Shown piece by piece: positions 17,172-26,226 of a stretch of 64,000 nucleotides of DNA. The DNA comes from Firmicutes bacterium OM04-13BH (GTDB lineage Bacteria > Bacillota > Clostridia > Lachnospirales > Lachnospiraceae): NCBI GenBank assembly GCA_003481745.1, contig QULP01000001.1:124001-188000 (forward strand), read 5' to 3'. Every line of letters begins with the position of its first letter. Within the stretch, counting starts at the first letter, position 1. A model generated the notes under the pieces. It saw only the letters and a list, made by a program, of their open reading frames with translations, made no database searches and had not been told where the DNA came from. The translations under genes were made by a program, and so were the position numbers.

Positions 17172-19055
17172 TCAGATGTTTAATGCACTTCTTCTTTCTT
17201 CTATGATTTTTTCTAAAATATCCGCACTTTCTTTTGCGTCAGCATTGATAATCACCTGACCACCGGTCAGTTCCTTCATATCTTCCGTTAATACTTTGGT
17301 TACGATTTTGCTTCCGGTTACAAATGGCGGAAGTCCAAGATGAAGTGGAAGTCCAAGTGCCAGTCCAAAACAGCCATCTGCCAGTGCCTGTTCCTCTAAC
17401 CACTGTGCTGCGGAAAGCACCAGTGGAAGCTGTGGAATATCTACACCGATTGCTTCTGCAAGTTCTGTTGCCACAATTTCCAGGCGTCCGATTGCAAGAC
17501 ATGGACCAAAATTTAACACCGGAGGAATATTTAATTTTTCACAGACTGCACGCAGTTTCGGACCTGCCAGCTTTGCGGCTTCCGGTGTCATAAGACCACA
17601 GTTTTCAATTCCTCCTGAAGAACATCCAGCAGTTAAGACAAGGATATCTTTTGCGATAAGTTCTTTGGTCAGTTCTACGGATAACACATCATGTCCGCCT
17701 GCTGTCAGATTGGAACAGCCGACTACACCTGCAATTCCTTTGATTTCTCCGGCTACAATTAAATCAATTAATGGTTTCCAGTTTCCGCCAAGGAAATCTT
17801 TTAAAGACAACTCGCTGACTCCGGTCAAGGTATGGTCATTTCCATGTTCCGGCATCAGATTAAATTCTACGTTTCCTCTTCTTTCTTTATAAGCTTCTAT
17901 AATTTCATCAATGATTTCCATGCTTTGTGTTTCACGTTCTTCAAATACAAATGGTTTTAATTCAGCATTTGCTTTTTTTGCCACATCATCCAGACAAATT
18001 TGTTTGATTTTTAAACTGTCACAAATAGGCTCAATTCCCGGAAGGGTACAGTTAAACTCAGAAATTACCGCATCGATTGCACCGGTTGCAAGGACTGCTT
18101 CACTGGTATAGTTGTTTCCTGCATGTCCATCAAATACTTCTGTATAGTGAGAACCACGAAGCTGCAAATCCTGTCCCACACAAGTACATCCCACTAATTT
18201 AAAGCCTTTTGCACCAACTGCTTTTGCTTTTTCTACTGCTTCTTTTGAAATCAGTTTTTCCTGTAAATCAACAAAAATAGTGTGCTGATGTCCGGTAATC
18301 ATAATATTAATATAATCTGGGTCAATTACACGCAGTCCAACCGGTGCCATGCGAAGTTCCGGTTCTCCAAGCAGAACATCATTTAAAAGATTAGTCAAGG
18401 TCAATCCATATAATCCTGTAGAAATACCAAGTTTTAAACAGTCTGTCAGCATATCAACAGGATCCGAGTTTAAGTTTGTAGAACATTTTACCACACCATG
18501 GAACACTTCACTTTTTGCCCCACCTGGCAGAATTCCAAGTTCCTGCCATCTTTTAAAACGAGGCGCATAAGCTAATTTTTCAACCAGCTCCATTTTTTCA
18601 TATTCTGGTTTATATAAATCAGCAATTACTTTTTCGGCAACAATCTGTGCGGTTTCCCATTTATCTTTTCCCTGGACACCAAATGCATCTGCAAGTCTTT
18701 TAAGGGAACGTTCTCCTTTGATTTCTCCTTTTTCCATTGCTGTTTTCTTTACATTTAATGCGGTATTTTCAACGATATGGATATAGCAGCCGGAACCACT
18801 TGCAACTGCACGCAGAAAATTACGTGCTACAATGACGTCCGCCGTTGCACCACAAATTCCTCTTGGCGCTTTTGGGGTAATTCTACAAGGACCATTGGAA
18901 CACAGCCGACAACAGACTCCCTGAAGTCCAAATCCACATTTTGTACTCTGTCCCTCTACTCTATGATGAGAAGTTTCCATTGGCAGGTTTCTGATAAATC
19001 CCTCCAGTGGTTTATCTGCACTTGCACATGTGTTACATCCAAAACATCCATTCAT
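17172..19055 (-). CDS. cooS: Divergent carbon monoxide dehydrogenase catalytic subunit (CooS family)
   Basis: 627 aa from the ATG at 19055, which has AGGAGG 7 bases upstream; the longer TTG start (19079) would bury that site. Family cysteines are in place: D-cluster Cys40 and Cys48, B-cluster Cys49, Cys52, Cys57 and probably Cys68, and C-cluster ligands His256 (TGHQH), Cys292, Cys336, Cys447, Cys478 and Cys519. Unusual points: the motif SAPEWMAEKAL that carries the catalytic Lys in known CODHs reads SAAQWLEEQAL here (Gln556). The His-tunnel segment AHxxHxxH reads CYIHIVE (90-96). An extra CxxCxxC (4-10) opens the protein. The metal clusters may form, but ordinary CO oxidation is uncertain. 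These alignments are from memory of the family. Confidence 0.85.
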   Translation of the reverse strand: MNGCFGCNTCASADKPLEGFIRNLPMETSHHRVEGQSTKCGFGLQGVCCRLCSNGPCRITPKAPRGICGATADVIVARNFLRAVASGSGCYIHIVENTALNVKKTAMEKGEIKGERSLKRLADAFGVQGKDKWETAQIVAEKVIADLYKPEYEKMELVEKLAYAPRFKRWQELGILPGGAKSEVFHGVVKCSTNLNSDPVDMLTDCLKLGISTGLYGLTLTNLLNDVLLGEPELRMAPVGLRVIDPDYINIMITGHQHTIFVDLQEKLISKEAVEKAKAVGAKGFKLVGCTCVGQDLQLRGSHYTEVFDGHAGNNYTSEAVLATGAIDAVISEFNCTLPGIEPICDSLKIKQICLDDVAKKANAELKPFVFEERETQSMEIIDEIIEAYKERRGNVEFNLMPEHGNDHTLTGVSELSLKDFLGGNWKPLIDLIVAGEIKGIAGVVGCSNLTAGGHDVLSVELTKELIAKDILVLTAGCSSGGIENCGLMTPEAAKLAGPKLRAVCEKLNIPPVLNFGPCLAIGRLEIVATELAEAIGVDIPQLPLVLSAAQWLEEQALADGCFGLALGLPLHLGLPPFVTGSKIVTKVLTEDMKELTGGQVIINADAKESADILEKIIEERRSALNI

Positions 19056-19136
19056 TCTTTTTTTCCTCCTGTAACTCAACTTTTTTATCCAGATTCAATT
19101 TCTGTTTTTGTTTTGATAATTTTTCTCGTTAAGTGT

Positions 19137-19165
19137 ATTATAATAAATCGGACAAAAATAGTCAA
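19137..19165 (-). promoter_or_regulatory. Promoter of the cooS-cooF-flavoprotein operon
   Basis: Minus strand: TTGACT (19160-19165), a 17-base spacer, perfect TATAAT (19137-19142), about 80 bases before cooS. No CRP/CooA-type palindrome was noticed in the short leader. No hairpin terminator is seen between the MoxR gene (ends 19167) and this promoter. Confidence 0.85.
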
Positions 19166-19166
19166 G

Positions 19167-20705
19167 TTATTTTTGTAAGAAATTTGTCAATTTCTGGATT
19201 TCGTTTTGAAGTTCCTCTTCACGTTCTTCTGCCTGTATGCATGCTCCGGCTTTTTGATATGCACTACATCCATTTTTTTGAATAAATTTTAAAATACGTT
19301 CATCCATCGAGAGCCGCTCCACAAACATTGCGCTTTCCTGCCCATCTCCAAATGCACGCCCCGCAAAGTCAAAAGCTCGTTCTAAAATTTCCTGCATTTT
19401 TTCTTTTTCCTGTTTTTGTACTTCTCTTTTCTGATTAAAACAGGCACGAATGAGTTCTTGTTCTGTTCCGCTCTTCGTTCCAGACTGTTTCCACGCATTT
19501 TTTAATTCCTCAAGCCATTCTCTTTGTTGTTCTTTTTCCCATTTCTCTTCTTTTGTCAGTAAGCCCTGCTCTTTTTTTACCAAAAAAGCATGTTTTTCCT
19601 GCTCAATTTTCCTATCTAACAGTTCAGAAAAACGATCTGTCTCTTTTTTGTTTTCTAATTGCTCCAGAAGTGTTTTTGCTTCCTGATACTGAATCCGGAC
19701 TTTCTGTTCTTTTTTATCATAACTTTCTATTTTTTGATGAATTCCATCACTCAAAAAAGTCAGGATTGCAACTCTTGCATCAAACTCTGTCTCTTTGAGT
19801 TTTAAAATTTCTTTCTCTAACTTTTCTTCACCTATCGTTCCCTCTAGTATCTGCATCAGCCCATATTCTTCTTTCATCCTTTTACAAAGCTGATAAAATC
19901 CTAAAAAACCTCTTGCAACTTCTTCGTGCTGAAGATATTCAAATAAAAATTCTACAGTAATCTCAAGCTCTAATTCTTCATACATCCATAAAATTCTGGA
20001 TAAATCTTCCCAACCCCTTGCCGTTACAAATGCATAGCCATCTGCCGTGGCTTCGATTTTATAAAATTGTTCGGTTTTTAAGTCAAGATAGGCAATAATC
20101 GATGGATGTACTTTATTTTTGAGTGCATAATTTCTCCATACAGAATAATCTTCTTTTACCTCAATCCATTTTACACGGTCTAATGTTACAATATCAAACT
20201 CTCGAACTGATTTATTGTACTGTGGCGGATTTCCCGCTGCCACAATGACCCAGCCATCCGGAATCTTATGTGTGCCAAATATTTTACACTGAAGAAACTG
20301 AAGCATAGTCGGTGCAAGCGTCTCTGAGACACAGTTAATTTCATCGATAAATAAAATTCCTTCTTTATATCCCTGTTTTTCTATACACTGATAAACCGAT
20401 GCAATAATCTCACTCATCGTATATTCGGTCACTGCGTATTCTTTTCCACCAAATACTTCGTTTTTAATTAATGGCAGTCCTACTGCACTTTGTCTCGTAT
20501 GGTGTGTAATGGTATAGGCAACAAGACCTATCTCACATTCCTTTGCCACCTGTTCCATAATTGCTGTCTTTCCAATCCCCGGAGGTCCAATCAACAGCAC
20601 CGGTCGCTGATGAACGGGAGCTATTTTATAACTTCCGTCTTCATTTTTTCTTGTGTAGATCCGTACAGTATTTTTAATTTCTTCTTTTGCCTGCGCAATG
20701 TTCAT
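19167..20705 (-). CDS. MoxR-type AAA+ ATPase
   Basis: 512 aa. The N-terminal AAA+ domain has Walker A GPPGIGKTA (40-48), Walker B ILFIDEIN (Asp121, Glu122) and sensor-1-like VIVAAGNPPQYN. This matches MoxR/RavA-like ATPases, which remodel or load cofactors into partner proteins together with a VWA protein. Residues about 315-440 are strongly charged and probably form a long coiled coil not found in short MoxR proteins. The VWA partner gene lies 67 bases upstream in the same direction. The substrate is unknown. Confidence 0.85.
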   Translation of the reverse strand: MNIAQAKEEIKNTVRIYTRKNEDGSYKIAPVHQRPVLLIGPPGIGKTAIMEQVAKECEIGLVAYTITHHTRQSAVGLPLIKNEVFGGKEYAVTEYTMSEIIASVYQCIEKQGYKEGILFIDEINCVSETLAPTMLQFLQCKIFGTHKIPDGWVIVAAGNPPQYNKSVREFDIVTLDRVKWIEVKEDYSVWRNYALKNKVHPSIIAYLDLKTEQFYKIEATADGYAFVTARGWEDLSRILWMYEELELEITVEFLFEYLQHEEVARGFLGFYQLCKRMKEEYGLMQILEGTIGEEKLEKEILKLKETEFDARVAILTFLSDGIHQKIESYDKKEQKVRIQYQEAKTLLEQLENKKETDRFSELLDRKIEQEKHAFLVKKEQGLLTKEEKWEKEQQREWLEELKNAWKQSGTKSGTEQELIRACFNQKREVQKQEKEKMQEILERAFDFAGRAFGDGQESAMFVERLSMDERILKFIQKNGCSAYQKAGACIQAEEREEELQNEIQKLTNFLQK

Positions 20706-20772
20706 CTTTTTTCCTCTTTTCTTTTTTTCTGTATATTTAGACCCTTTCTATTCCAGACTTTGAAATTTAATT

Positions 20773-22038
20773 TTATTTTGTCCTGCTTAAACTTAAAGAA
20801 AGAACCCATTTTGGAATTTTTACGTTTTCTTTTGGTTCTCCTAAAAACACAAACGCAGTTTCATAATCCGGTTCCTGATTCGGAAAAATCCCATCTCCAT
20901 CTGAAAAATAAATCAATCCTTTGAGATGCTTTAGTTTTTTCTTTTGTTTTAACGTTTCTATGTATTCAAATACCGGTCGAAAATCCGTTCCGCCTCTTCC
21001 CTGAATTTTTATTTTCCTGCTGTATCGTTTCCACTCTTCCATGCTTGTAATTAATACCACATCCTGAATAAAACTGTCGCACTGGATTAGATAAACCGTA
21101 AATTTTTTAAAGAAATTTTCCTGATTTCCCAGCATCCCTGCTGTTTCCTCTAAAAAAAACTGCACCATTTCTCTTGAACAGGAACTTGAGGTATCAATCG
21201 CAATGACAAGTTCCTCCAGCCGCTTTGTTTCTGTATACTCTAAAGGCTCAATAAACGGCATATTTTGGTACATGCAGAGTCCATAATGATACGGAATATA
21301 ATCAAAACTGTCCAAATCTGCCTGTACTTCTTCCCGTTTGATTGAAAAGCGCTGTAAAAATCGATGATAATCCCGTCTTTTCTTCTTTTGCAGTTCATAC
21401 CACTCTTTTGTTGTCCCTTTTTGCATGCCCGCTTTATTTTTACTAAATCCACCTTCTGAACCAGTCTTTGCAATAATTTTTTCCCACTGTGTTTTTAATC
21501 CTTCTACTTCTTCTTCGGTCAGTTTGCGCCAAAGTTCATGAGAGTCGGATGCAAAAATCCGCTCCCAGTTTTCTATCTCTGTCTCTGAATATTGGTTCAA
21601 ACTTTCATAAATTTGTCCTGCTGTTTTTCCCTCTCCCTCTTTCCAGAAGTTCTGATAGATTTCTTTTCTTTGCTCCTGCATCTCTCCTGTCAGATATGGA
21701 AGTTTTAAACAGTCAATCGTATACTCTGCTACTAAATCACATGCCAGATTCCAGCGTGTTTCCTCCCTCTTTTTTTCTGCCAGATGCAGATACAAAAGAT
21801 GAAACAGGCTGTGCAGAAGCATACGATTGATTTTTTTTCTTCCCTGCTCCTGGTAAATATTTAAAAGTTCAAACGGTTCATACCACATTCGAAACCCGTC
21901 CAGCCCATAATTTTTGCGTTCATTTTGCCCTAAAATTTCTATCTTTTCTAATAGAGGAGCAAAAAACGGGCAGGCACAAGAAATTTCCTGCTTTGCCAGT
22001 TTCCAGATATCCTTAGAAATTTCTTCTGCCTGCCTCAT
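20773..22038 (-). CDS. VWA domain protein with N-terminal metallopeptidase-like domain
   Basis: 421 aa. The C-terminal half is a von Willebrand A fold with the MIDAS start AIDTSSSCS (Asp282), GRGGTDFRPVFEYI and LIYFSDGDG, as in DUF2201/CoxE-type proteins. The N-terminal half has the helix LLHSLFHLLYLH (His76, His80) where related proteins carry an HExxH zinc site; the Glu is absent, so peptidase activity is doubtful. Its stop overlaps nothing downstream, and its start overlaps the previous gene by 4 bases (ATGA). It is the likely partner of the MoxR ATPase. Confidence 0.82.
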   Translation of the reverse strand: MRQAEEISKDIWKLAKQEISCACPFFAPLLEKIEILGQNERKNYGLDGFRMWYEPFELLNIYQEQGRKKINRMLLHSLFHLLYLHLAEKKREETRWNLACDLVAEYTIDCLKLPYLTGEMQEQRKEIYQNFWKEGEGKTAGQIYESLNQYSETEIENWERIFASDSHELWRKLTEEEVEGLKTQWEKIIAKTGSEGGFSKNKAGMQKGTTKEWYELQKKKRRDYHRFLQRFSIKREEVQADLDSFDYIPYHYGLCMYQNMPFIEPLEYTETKRLEELVIAIDTSSSCSREMVQFFLEETAGMLGNQENFFKKFTVYLIQCDSFIQDVVLITSMEEWKRYSRKIKIQGRGGTDFRPVFEYIETLKQKKKLKHLKGLIYFSDGDGIFPNQEPDYETAFVFLGEPKENVKIPKWVLSLSLSRTK

Positions 22039-22400
22039 AATTCCATATCCCCTTTTTCAAACCCATACAGAGCCTGTTTTTGTTCTAAAAGCCATAAGAA
22101 TGCTTCTGTATTATGTGCTTTTGATGCCATCAAAAGTAACTCTTCTAAAAGCCCCTGATTCATCTTTTTTTGCAAAAATAGTTGTCTCATTTTTTTGTTC
22201 TCTTTTTGTTCTAATAAGGTTTCCATTGCCGGCCGAAACCGCTTAAGCAGATAGTTCTGATAAGTCTGTTCCATTTCCGATAAGAAATCTTTATTTTTAT
22301 CTTTTGCCAGTTCAAAATACCGCATTAATGCAATTTCCAGTTTTACTTTTTCCTGACCGCTTGTCAGAAATTTCCGGTCTAATTCTTCTTCCCTTTTCAA
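22035..22400 (-). CDS. Small hypothetical protein in the MoxR/VWA operon
   Basis: 121 aa from a TTG at 22400, which overlaps the upstream stop as TTGA and has AGGAAGTG before it; a GTG at 22427 is also possible. It is highly charged and mostly helical, with Leu/Met/Lys/Glu-rich segments (for example KKMRQLFLQKKMNQ). There is no signal peptide or known motif. Translational coupling on both sides (TTGA and ATGA overlaps) suggests it works with the VWA protein, perhaps as an adaptor, which is inference only. Confidence 0.65.
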   Translation of the reverse strand: MKREEELDRKFLTSGQEKVKLEIALMRYFELAKDKNKDFLSEMEQTYQNYLLKRFRPAMETLLEQKENKKMRQLFLQKKMNQGLLEELLLMASKAHNTEAFLWLLEQKQALYGFEKGDMEL

Positions 22401-23182
22401 CGATTCACTTCCTGTTCTTTCATCCACTGTCCGATTGTTTCTAACAGAATCAAATTTGTCTTGTTGTTTTTTTCAACTTCCGAAACTTCCCAGTTTCCCT
22501 CTTTTTTCGCATTTTCTCCACAGATATCTACACCTGCAATGGTTTTTTTTTCAAAACAGCTTTTTACAAGTGCCAGTAATTCTTCGAGACTTGTCTTTCC
22601 CTGGTCCCAGTTTACAGAAGCATCTTCTCCTCTTAAAATATCTTTATCAATTGAAAGATAAACCGGAATAGAATTTTCTTTTAAAAATTCGTCATAAACC
22701 GTTTGTCTGTGCGCTTCTAATTCTTCTCCTGAAACAAAACAGACTTTGTCTATCCAAGGTTCTTCTTTGCTGCTTTTAAAGACCTCTTCTATTGACTTTT
22801 GTGGAGGTCCAACCACACAGACTGCTTTTAACAGTTCATTTTGTTCAAGTGCTTCCCTTACCCAGCTTCCACAGGAAAGAAGTCCGAAAAACGCTGCCTC
22901 CTGCATATCGGTATGCTGGTCAAACAAAACCAGTGCAAATGGTTTTGTTAGCTTTTCCATCCAGAATTTTGTCACGTAATGATAGTTTCCGGAGTCCAGA
23001 AAATGAATCCCTTTTGCCGGATAAGGTTCTATCAATTTTTTAATTTTTTCTTCTGCTTCTTCGGTACAGTAACAGTTTGTCTCTTCCACCTGCTCTGCTT
23101 CCACACGCTTATCTATTCGCTTACTCTGATAAAATTCCTGTTCCTTATAGACTCCGGAAAAACTCATTACTGTTACTGACAT
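22397..23182 (-). CDS. Arginase-fold (ureohydrolase-like) protein
   Basis: 261 aa from the ATG at 23182 (GGAGG 5 bases upstream; the ATG at 23194 overlaps that site). It shows the binuclear metal motifs of the arginase/agmatinase superfamily: a His in GNYHYV (68), LFDQHTDMQ (Asp88, His90, Asp92) and LSIDKDIL (Asp179, Asp181). It is shorter than arginases (about 300 aa) and otherwise divergent, so the substrate cannot be named. It is first in a four-gene operon with a small protein, a VWA protein and a MoxR ATPase, an unusual partnership for a ureohydrolase. Confidence 0.8.
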   Translation of the reverse strand: MSVTVMSFSGVYKEQEFYQSKRIDKRVEAEQVEETNCYCTEEAEEKIKKLIEPYPAKGIHFLDSGNYHYVTKFWMEKLTKPFALVLFDQHTDMQEAAFFGLLSCGSWVREALEQNELLKAVCVVGPPQKSIEEVFKSSKEEPWIDKVCFVSGEELEAHRQTVYDEFLKENSIPVYLSIDKDILRGEDASVNWDQGKTSLEELLALVKSCFEKKTIAGVDICGENAKKEGNWEVSEVEKNNKTNLILLETIGQWMKEQEVNR

Positions 23183-23262
23183 TCTTTCCTCCATTCTAAG
23201 AGTACATTCTTCTTAATTCTTCTTAAACTTAATTTTTTTGTTTCTTAAATTTTCTCTTTCTT

Positions 23263-24507
23263 CTATTCTACCATGTTATCCGGAAAAGTAAATGTCCATT
23301 GCTTTGCAATCTTTTCCAGACACCATTTATAATCGATTGCTTTCACACTTTTTGCGGTATAAACCGGACGGCTTAAATATACGCAGTCCCCTACGATATA
23401 CTTTAAATTTCCCACACAGCTTCCCTTTTTTATTGGCGCTGACAATTTTGTCTTTCCCTCATAAATGACTCGAACCGATTCTCCTTTTCGCATTAAAAGA
23501 GTTTTGTCTTGTATAGCCTTCACTTTTATGGGAACACTTGCTGCTCCTCCAATTTTCTCTGCCTGTCCATTTTCTACCACAAGTGTTTCTGGCAGCGAAA
23601 ATGTTCCCTGCTCTAACAATGATTTTTGTTCGTATTGATTCAGCCCATACTCCATAAGTTTGACCGTATCTTTCCACTTATACGTTTTATTATTTGGCCA
23701 GCCACAGGCAAGCAGAGCGACAATCAAAGTTTTCTCTTCTCTTTTTAAAGCACCTACATAACAGTAGCCTGCCTTTGCCGTAAATCCGGTTTTTCCGCTT
23801 AATGCTCCTTCCATCATACTAAGAAATGCATTATGATTGTTGCAAGAAAAACTCCGTTTTTTTTCTATATCCCAGAACGTATAGCTCTGCGTTCTTGTAA
23901 TATTTAAAAACGCTTCTTTTTGGGGAGATTCCTTAATACAATAACGCATAATTCGTGCCAAATCTGCCGCTGTTGTAGAATGAACCTGCTCATTTTCTCC
24001 TGTTTTTTTTGTGGCATCTAATCCATTTGGAGTAATAAAAAAGGTATGCCTGCATCCGATTTTTTTTGCTTTCTGATTCATTTTATCCGCAAATGTCTCT
24101 ACATCACCTTCTAAATGTTCCGCAAGCATGACCGCCGTATCATTGTGACTTTCCAACATAAGAGAATAGAGCAGGTCGCCAAAGCGAAACTGCTCTCCTT
24201 TTCTTACTCCAAGATGAACTTTCGGTCTTGATGCAGCATACTCAGAAGCAGTAACGATATCCTCCTCTTTCCCGTTCTCTAATGCCAGAATACAGGTCAT
24301 GATTTTTGTTGTGCTTGCCATCGGTCGTTGTTCATATCCGTTTTTCTCATATAAAATTCTTCCCGAATCTGCATCCATCAAAACTGCGGATTCCGAATAA
24401 AGTGTTCCGGGACTCTGATTGTCTGCACCAAAGACAGGCAGGAGATTCTTTTGAATACTGCCCCAAAAGAATACTAAAATGAAAGTAATGCTTAAGATTT
24501 TTTTCAT
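23263..24507 (-). CDS. Serine-type D-Ala-D-Ala carboxypeptidase (DacF-like)
   Basis: 414 aa, penicillin-binding protein of the S11 family, secreted or membrane-associated. The signal peptide is at about 1-28. Active-site motifs are SxxK (Ser65-Lys68, MASTTKIM), SHN (120-122) and KTG (239-241, LSGKTGFT). It trims the terminal D-alanine of peptidoglycan stem peptides. A C-terminal beta-rich domain follows at about 290-390. Another S11 enzyme lies at 28873-30036. DacF/DacB-type roles in sporulation are possible but not shown. Confidence 0.9.
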   Translation of the reverse strand: MKKILSITFILVFFWGSIQKNLLPVFGADNQSPGTLYSESAVLMDADSGRILYEKNGYEQRPMASTTKIMTCILALENGKEEDIVTASEYAASRPKVHLGVRKGEQFRFGDLLYSLMLESHNDTAVMLAEHLEGDVETFADKMNQKAKKIGCRHTFFITPNGLDATKKTGENEQVHSTTAADLARIMRYCIKESPQKEAFLNITRTQSYTFWDIEKKRSFSCNNHNAFLSMMEGALSGKTGFTAKAGYCYVGALKREEKTLIVALLACGWPNNKTYKWKDTVKLMEYGLNQYEQKSLLEQGTFSLPETLVVENGQAEKIGGAASVPIKVKAIQDKTLLMRKGESVRVIYEGKTKLSAPIKKGSCVGNLKYIVGDCVYLSRPVYTAKSVKAIDYKWCLEKIAKQWTFTFPDNMVE

Positions 24508-24623
24508 ATTTTTCTCTGCATACTTTTTTATTAATATATGCCTGTCCCACTTTTATCAGAACTTTTTCACAAAACTTTCGTTTCATCTCAAAATCATACG
24601 TCAAATTTCAGATATCCTTAACC

Positions 24624-24784
24624 GTCAAGTGGATATTCGCAATCCGCTTCGCTACTTGCTCATAACCAAATAGCTGCTACGCAGCTTATCAGAAGGGGCT
24701 TGCCCCCTCCTGATACAAGCAAGTCCCCACCCCTGCTTATTGCTTTTCGCAATTGAAGCAGGGGACTTACTTGATTTGGTTAAA
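24624..24784 (-). repeat. Structured intergenic repeat, copy A (161 bp)
   Basis: It matches copy B (26227-26387) at 160 of 161 positions and shares a 29-base identical core (24635-24663) with copy C. As minus-strand RNA it can form: arm a TAACCAAAT pairing with ATTTGGTTA (24774-24782 with 24663-24671); arm b TCAAGT with ACTTGA (24769-24774 with 24625-24630); a 9-bp stem (24730-24738/24756-24764) topped by ATTGC/GCAAT with a CA bulge; hairpin TATCAG-GGGGC/GCCCC-CTGATA; and hairpin AGCTGC/GCAGCT. Arms a and b interleave, so they would make a pseudoknot. No ORF. It begins 1 base past the scpB stop and fills most of 24508-24785. Confidence 0.9.
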
Positions 24785-24785
24785 T

Positions 24786-25355
24786 TTATACATCCAGTTT
24801 CAGCTGAATCTCTTCTTCTGCCTCTGCCTTAAAATCTTCTATCTGAACCGGGTCAAGTTCCGGCAGTTCTTCAATTCCATGTACTCCAAAACTTCTTAAA
24901 AATTCTTCCGTTGTTCCGAATAAAATCGGACGTCCCGGTGCATCTAACCTGCCTACTTCCTGAATCAGATTGTATTCAATTAACTTATTGATTGCATGGT
25001 CGCATTTTACTCCTCGGATTTTCTCAATTTCTAACTTTGTCACCGGCTGTTTATACGCAATAATTGACAGAGTTTCAAGCATGACATCTGACAGACTTGC
25101 TTTTTTTGGCTGTAATGCCAGTTTCACCAGATAATCATAATACTCTTCTTTGGTACACATCTGATAAGAATTTTCCAGTTCAATAATCTTAATGCCTCTT
25201 TTTGCCGTATTATAAGAAAGCATCATATTATCAATAATTTTGCGGGTCGTTTCTGTATCATGCCCAATTGCTTTTGCAATCGCAGAGAGGCTGACCGATT
25301 TTCCCATTGCAAAAAGCAGAGCCTCTATTGCGCCTTCATAATGTTCAATATCCAT
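24786..25355 (-). CDS. scpB: Segregation and condensation protein B
   Basis: 189 aa, typical length. A kleisin-associated winged-helix protein of the SMC-ScpAB condensin. Family stretches EGAIEALLFAMGKSVSL, SDVMLETLSIIAYKQPVTKLEIEKIRG (positions about 95-120) and GRLDAPGRPILFGTTEEFLRSFG are visible. It lies 66 bases downstream of scpA and ends directly at repeat copy A. Confidence 0.95.
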   Translation of the reverse strand: MDIEHYEGAIEALLFAMGKSVSLSAIAKAIGHDTETTRKIIDNMMLSYNTAKRGIKIIELENSYQMCTKEEYYDYLVKLALQPKKASLSDVMLETLSIIAYKQPVTKLEIEKIRGVKCDHAINKLIEYNLIQEVGRLDAPGRPILFGTTEEFLRSFGVHGIEELPELDPVQIEDFKAEAEEEIQLKLDV

Positions 25356-25421
25356 TTTTTTCTCCCCATTTTTCTATGTATTCTCGACTTCTGAGAACAC
25401 ATTCCATTTATTTTTCCTGTC

Positions 25422-26165
25422 TTATACCAACGATGCAATTTGAATATCATCAAAAATATGTTCCTGATAAATTCTGATTTTTCCGGTTTTCATCAGTTCA
25501 AGAATTGCTAAAAATGTAACAACCACTTGAAATTTACTTGCCTGTTTTCCCAAAAGTTCACGAAAACTAAACTGCTTATGTGTCCTTGCATAAAGTTCCA
25601 CATCACTCATTTTTTCCGGCAGGCTGACTTCTTCCTGCTCAATTTTTCCAAATTTGCTGCGAATCGGGTCTTTCTTATTTTCCTGACGCCTTAACACGTC
25701 TTCAAAGATTTTATGCAGTTTTGCAAGCGTCATTCCTGCCAGTAATTCCTGTGGGTCTATCGGCTCTTTATAATCCTCTACTTCTTTTGGAAGAGATGGA
25801 AGCTTATAGATACTTTTCGCTGCCTCTGCCATCTTATCACGCAGTTCATAGGACATATATTTATACATCTTATACTCTAAAAGCTGACGCACCAGTTCTT
25901 CTCTCGGGTCTTTTTCTTCTCCCTCTTCATCCACTTCTTTTGGAAGGAGCATTTTGCACTTAATCGAAATCAGAGTTGCCGCCATTACCATAAATTCACT
26001 CATAATATTTAAATCTTCCCGCTCCATCTGATGGATGTAATCCATATACTGGTCGGTAATTTCAACGATTGGAATATCGTAAATATTTACTTTATTTTTC
26101 TCAATCAGGTGTAATAACAGGTCAAGAGGACCTTCAAACACCGTAAGTTTTACGGGAATTCCCAT
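25422..26165 (-). CDS. scpA: Segregation and condensation protein A (kleisin)
   Basis: 247 aa. It bridges SMC heads in the bacterial condensin. The N-terminal motif KLTVFEGPLDLLLHLIEK and NIYDIPIVEITDQYMDYI are characteristic, and the C-terminal winged-helix region VVTFLAILELMKTGKIRIYQ is present. AGAAAGGTGAGAAAG precedes the ATG. The scpAB pair is bracketed by repeat copies A and B. Confidence 0.96.
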   Translation of the reverse strand: MGIPVKLTVFEGPLDLLLHLIEKNKVNIYDIPIVEITDQYMDYIHQMEREDLNIMSEFMVMAATLISIKCKMLLPKEVDEEGEEKDPREELVRQLLEYKMYKYMSYELRDKMAEAAKSIYKLPSLPKEVEDYKEPIDPQELLAGMTLAKLHKIFEDVLRRQENKKDPIRSKFGKIEQEEVSLPEKMSDVELYARTHKQFSFRELLGKQASKFQVVVTFLAILELMKTGKIRIYQEHIFDDIQIASLV

Positions 26166-26226
26166 TCTTTCTCACCTTTCTTGTCTATCTCGATGATTTT
26201 AATATTTTACATGCACTCTTAGGAGA

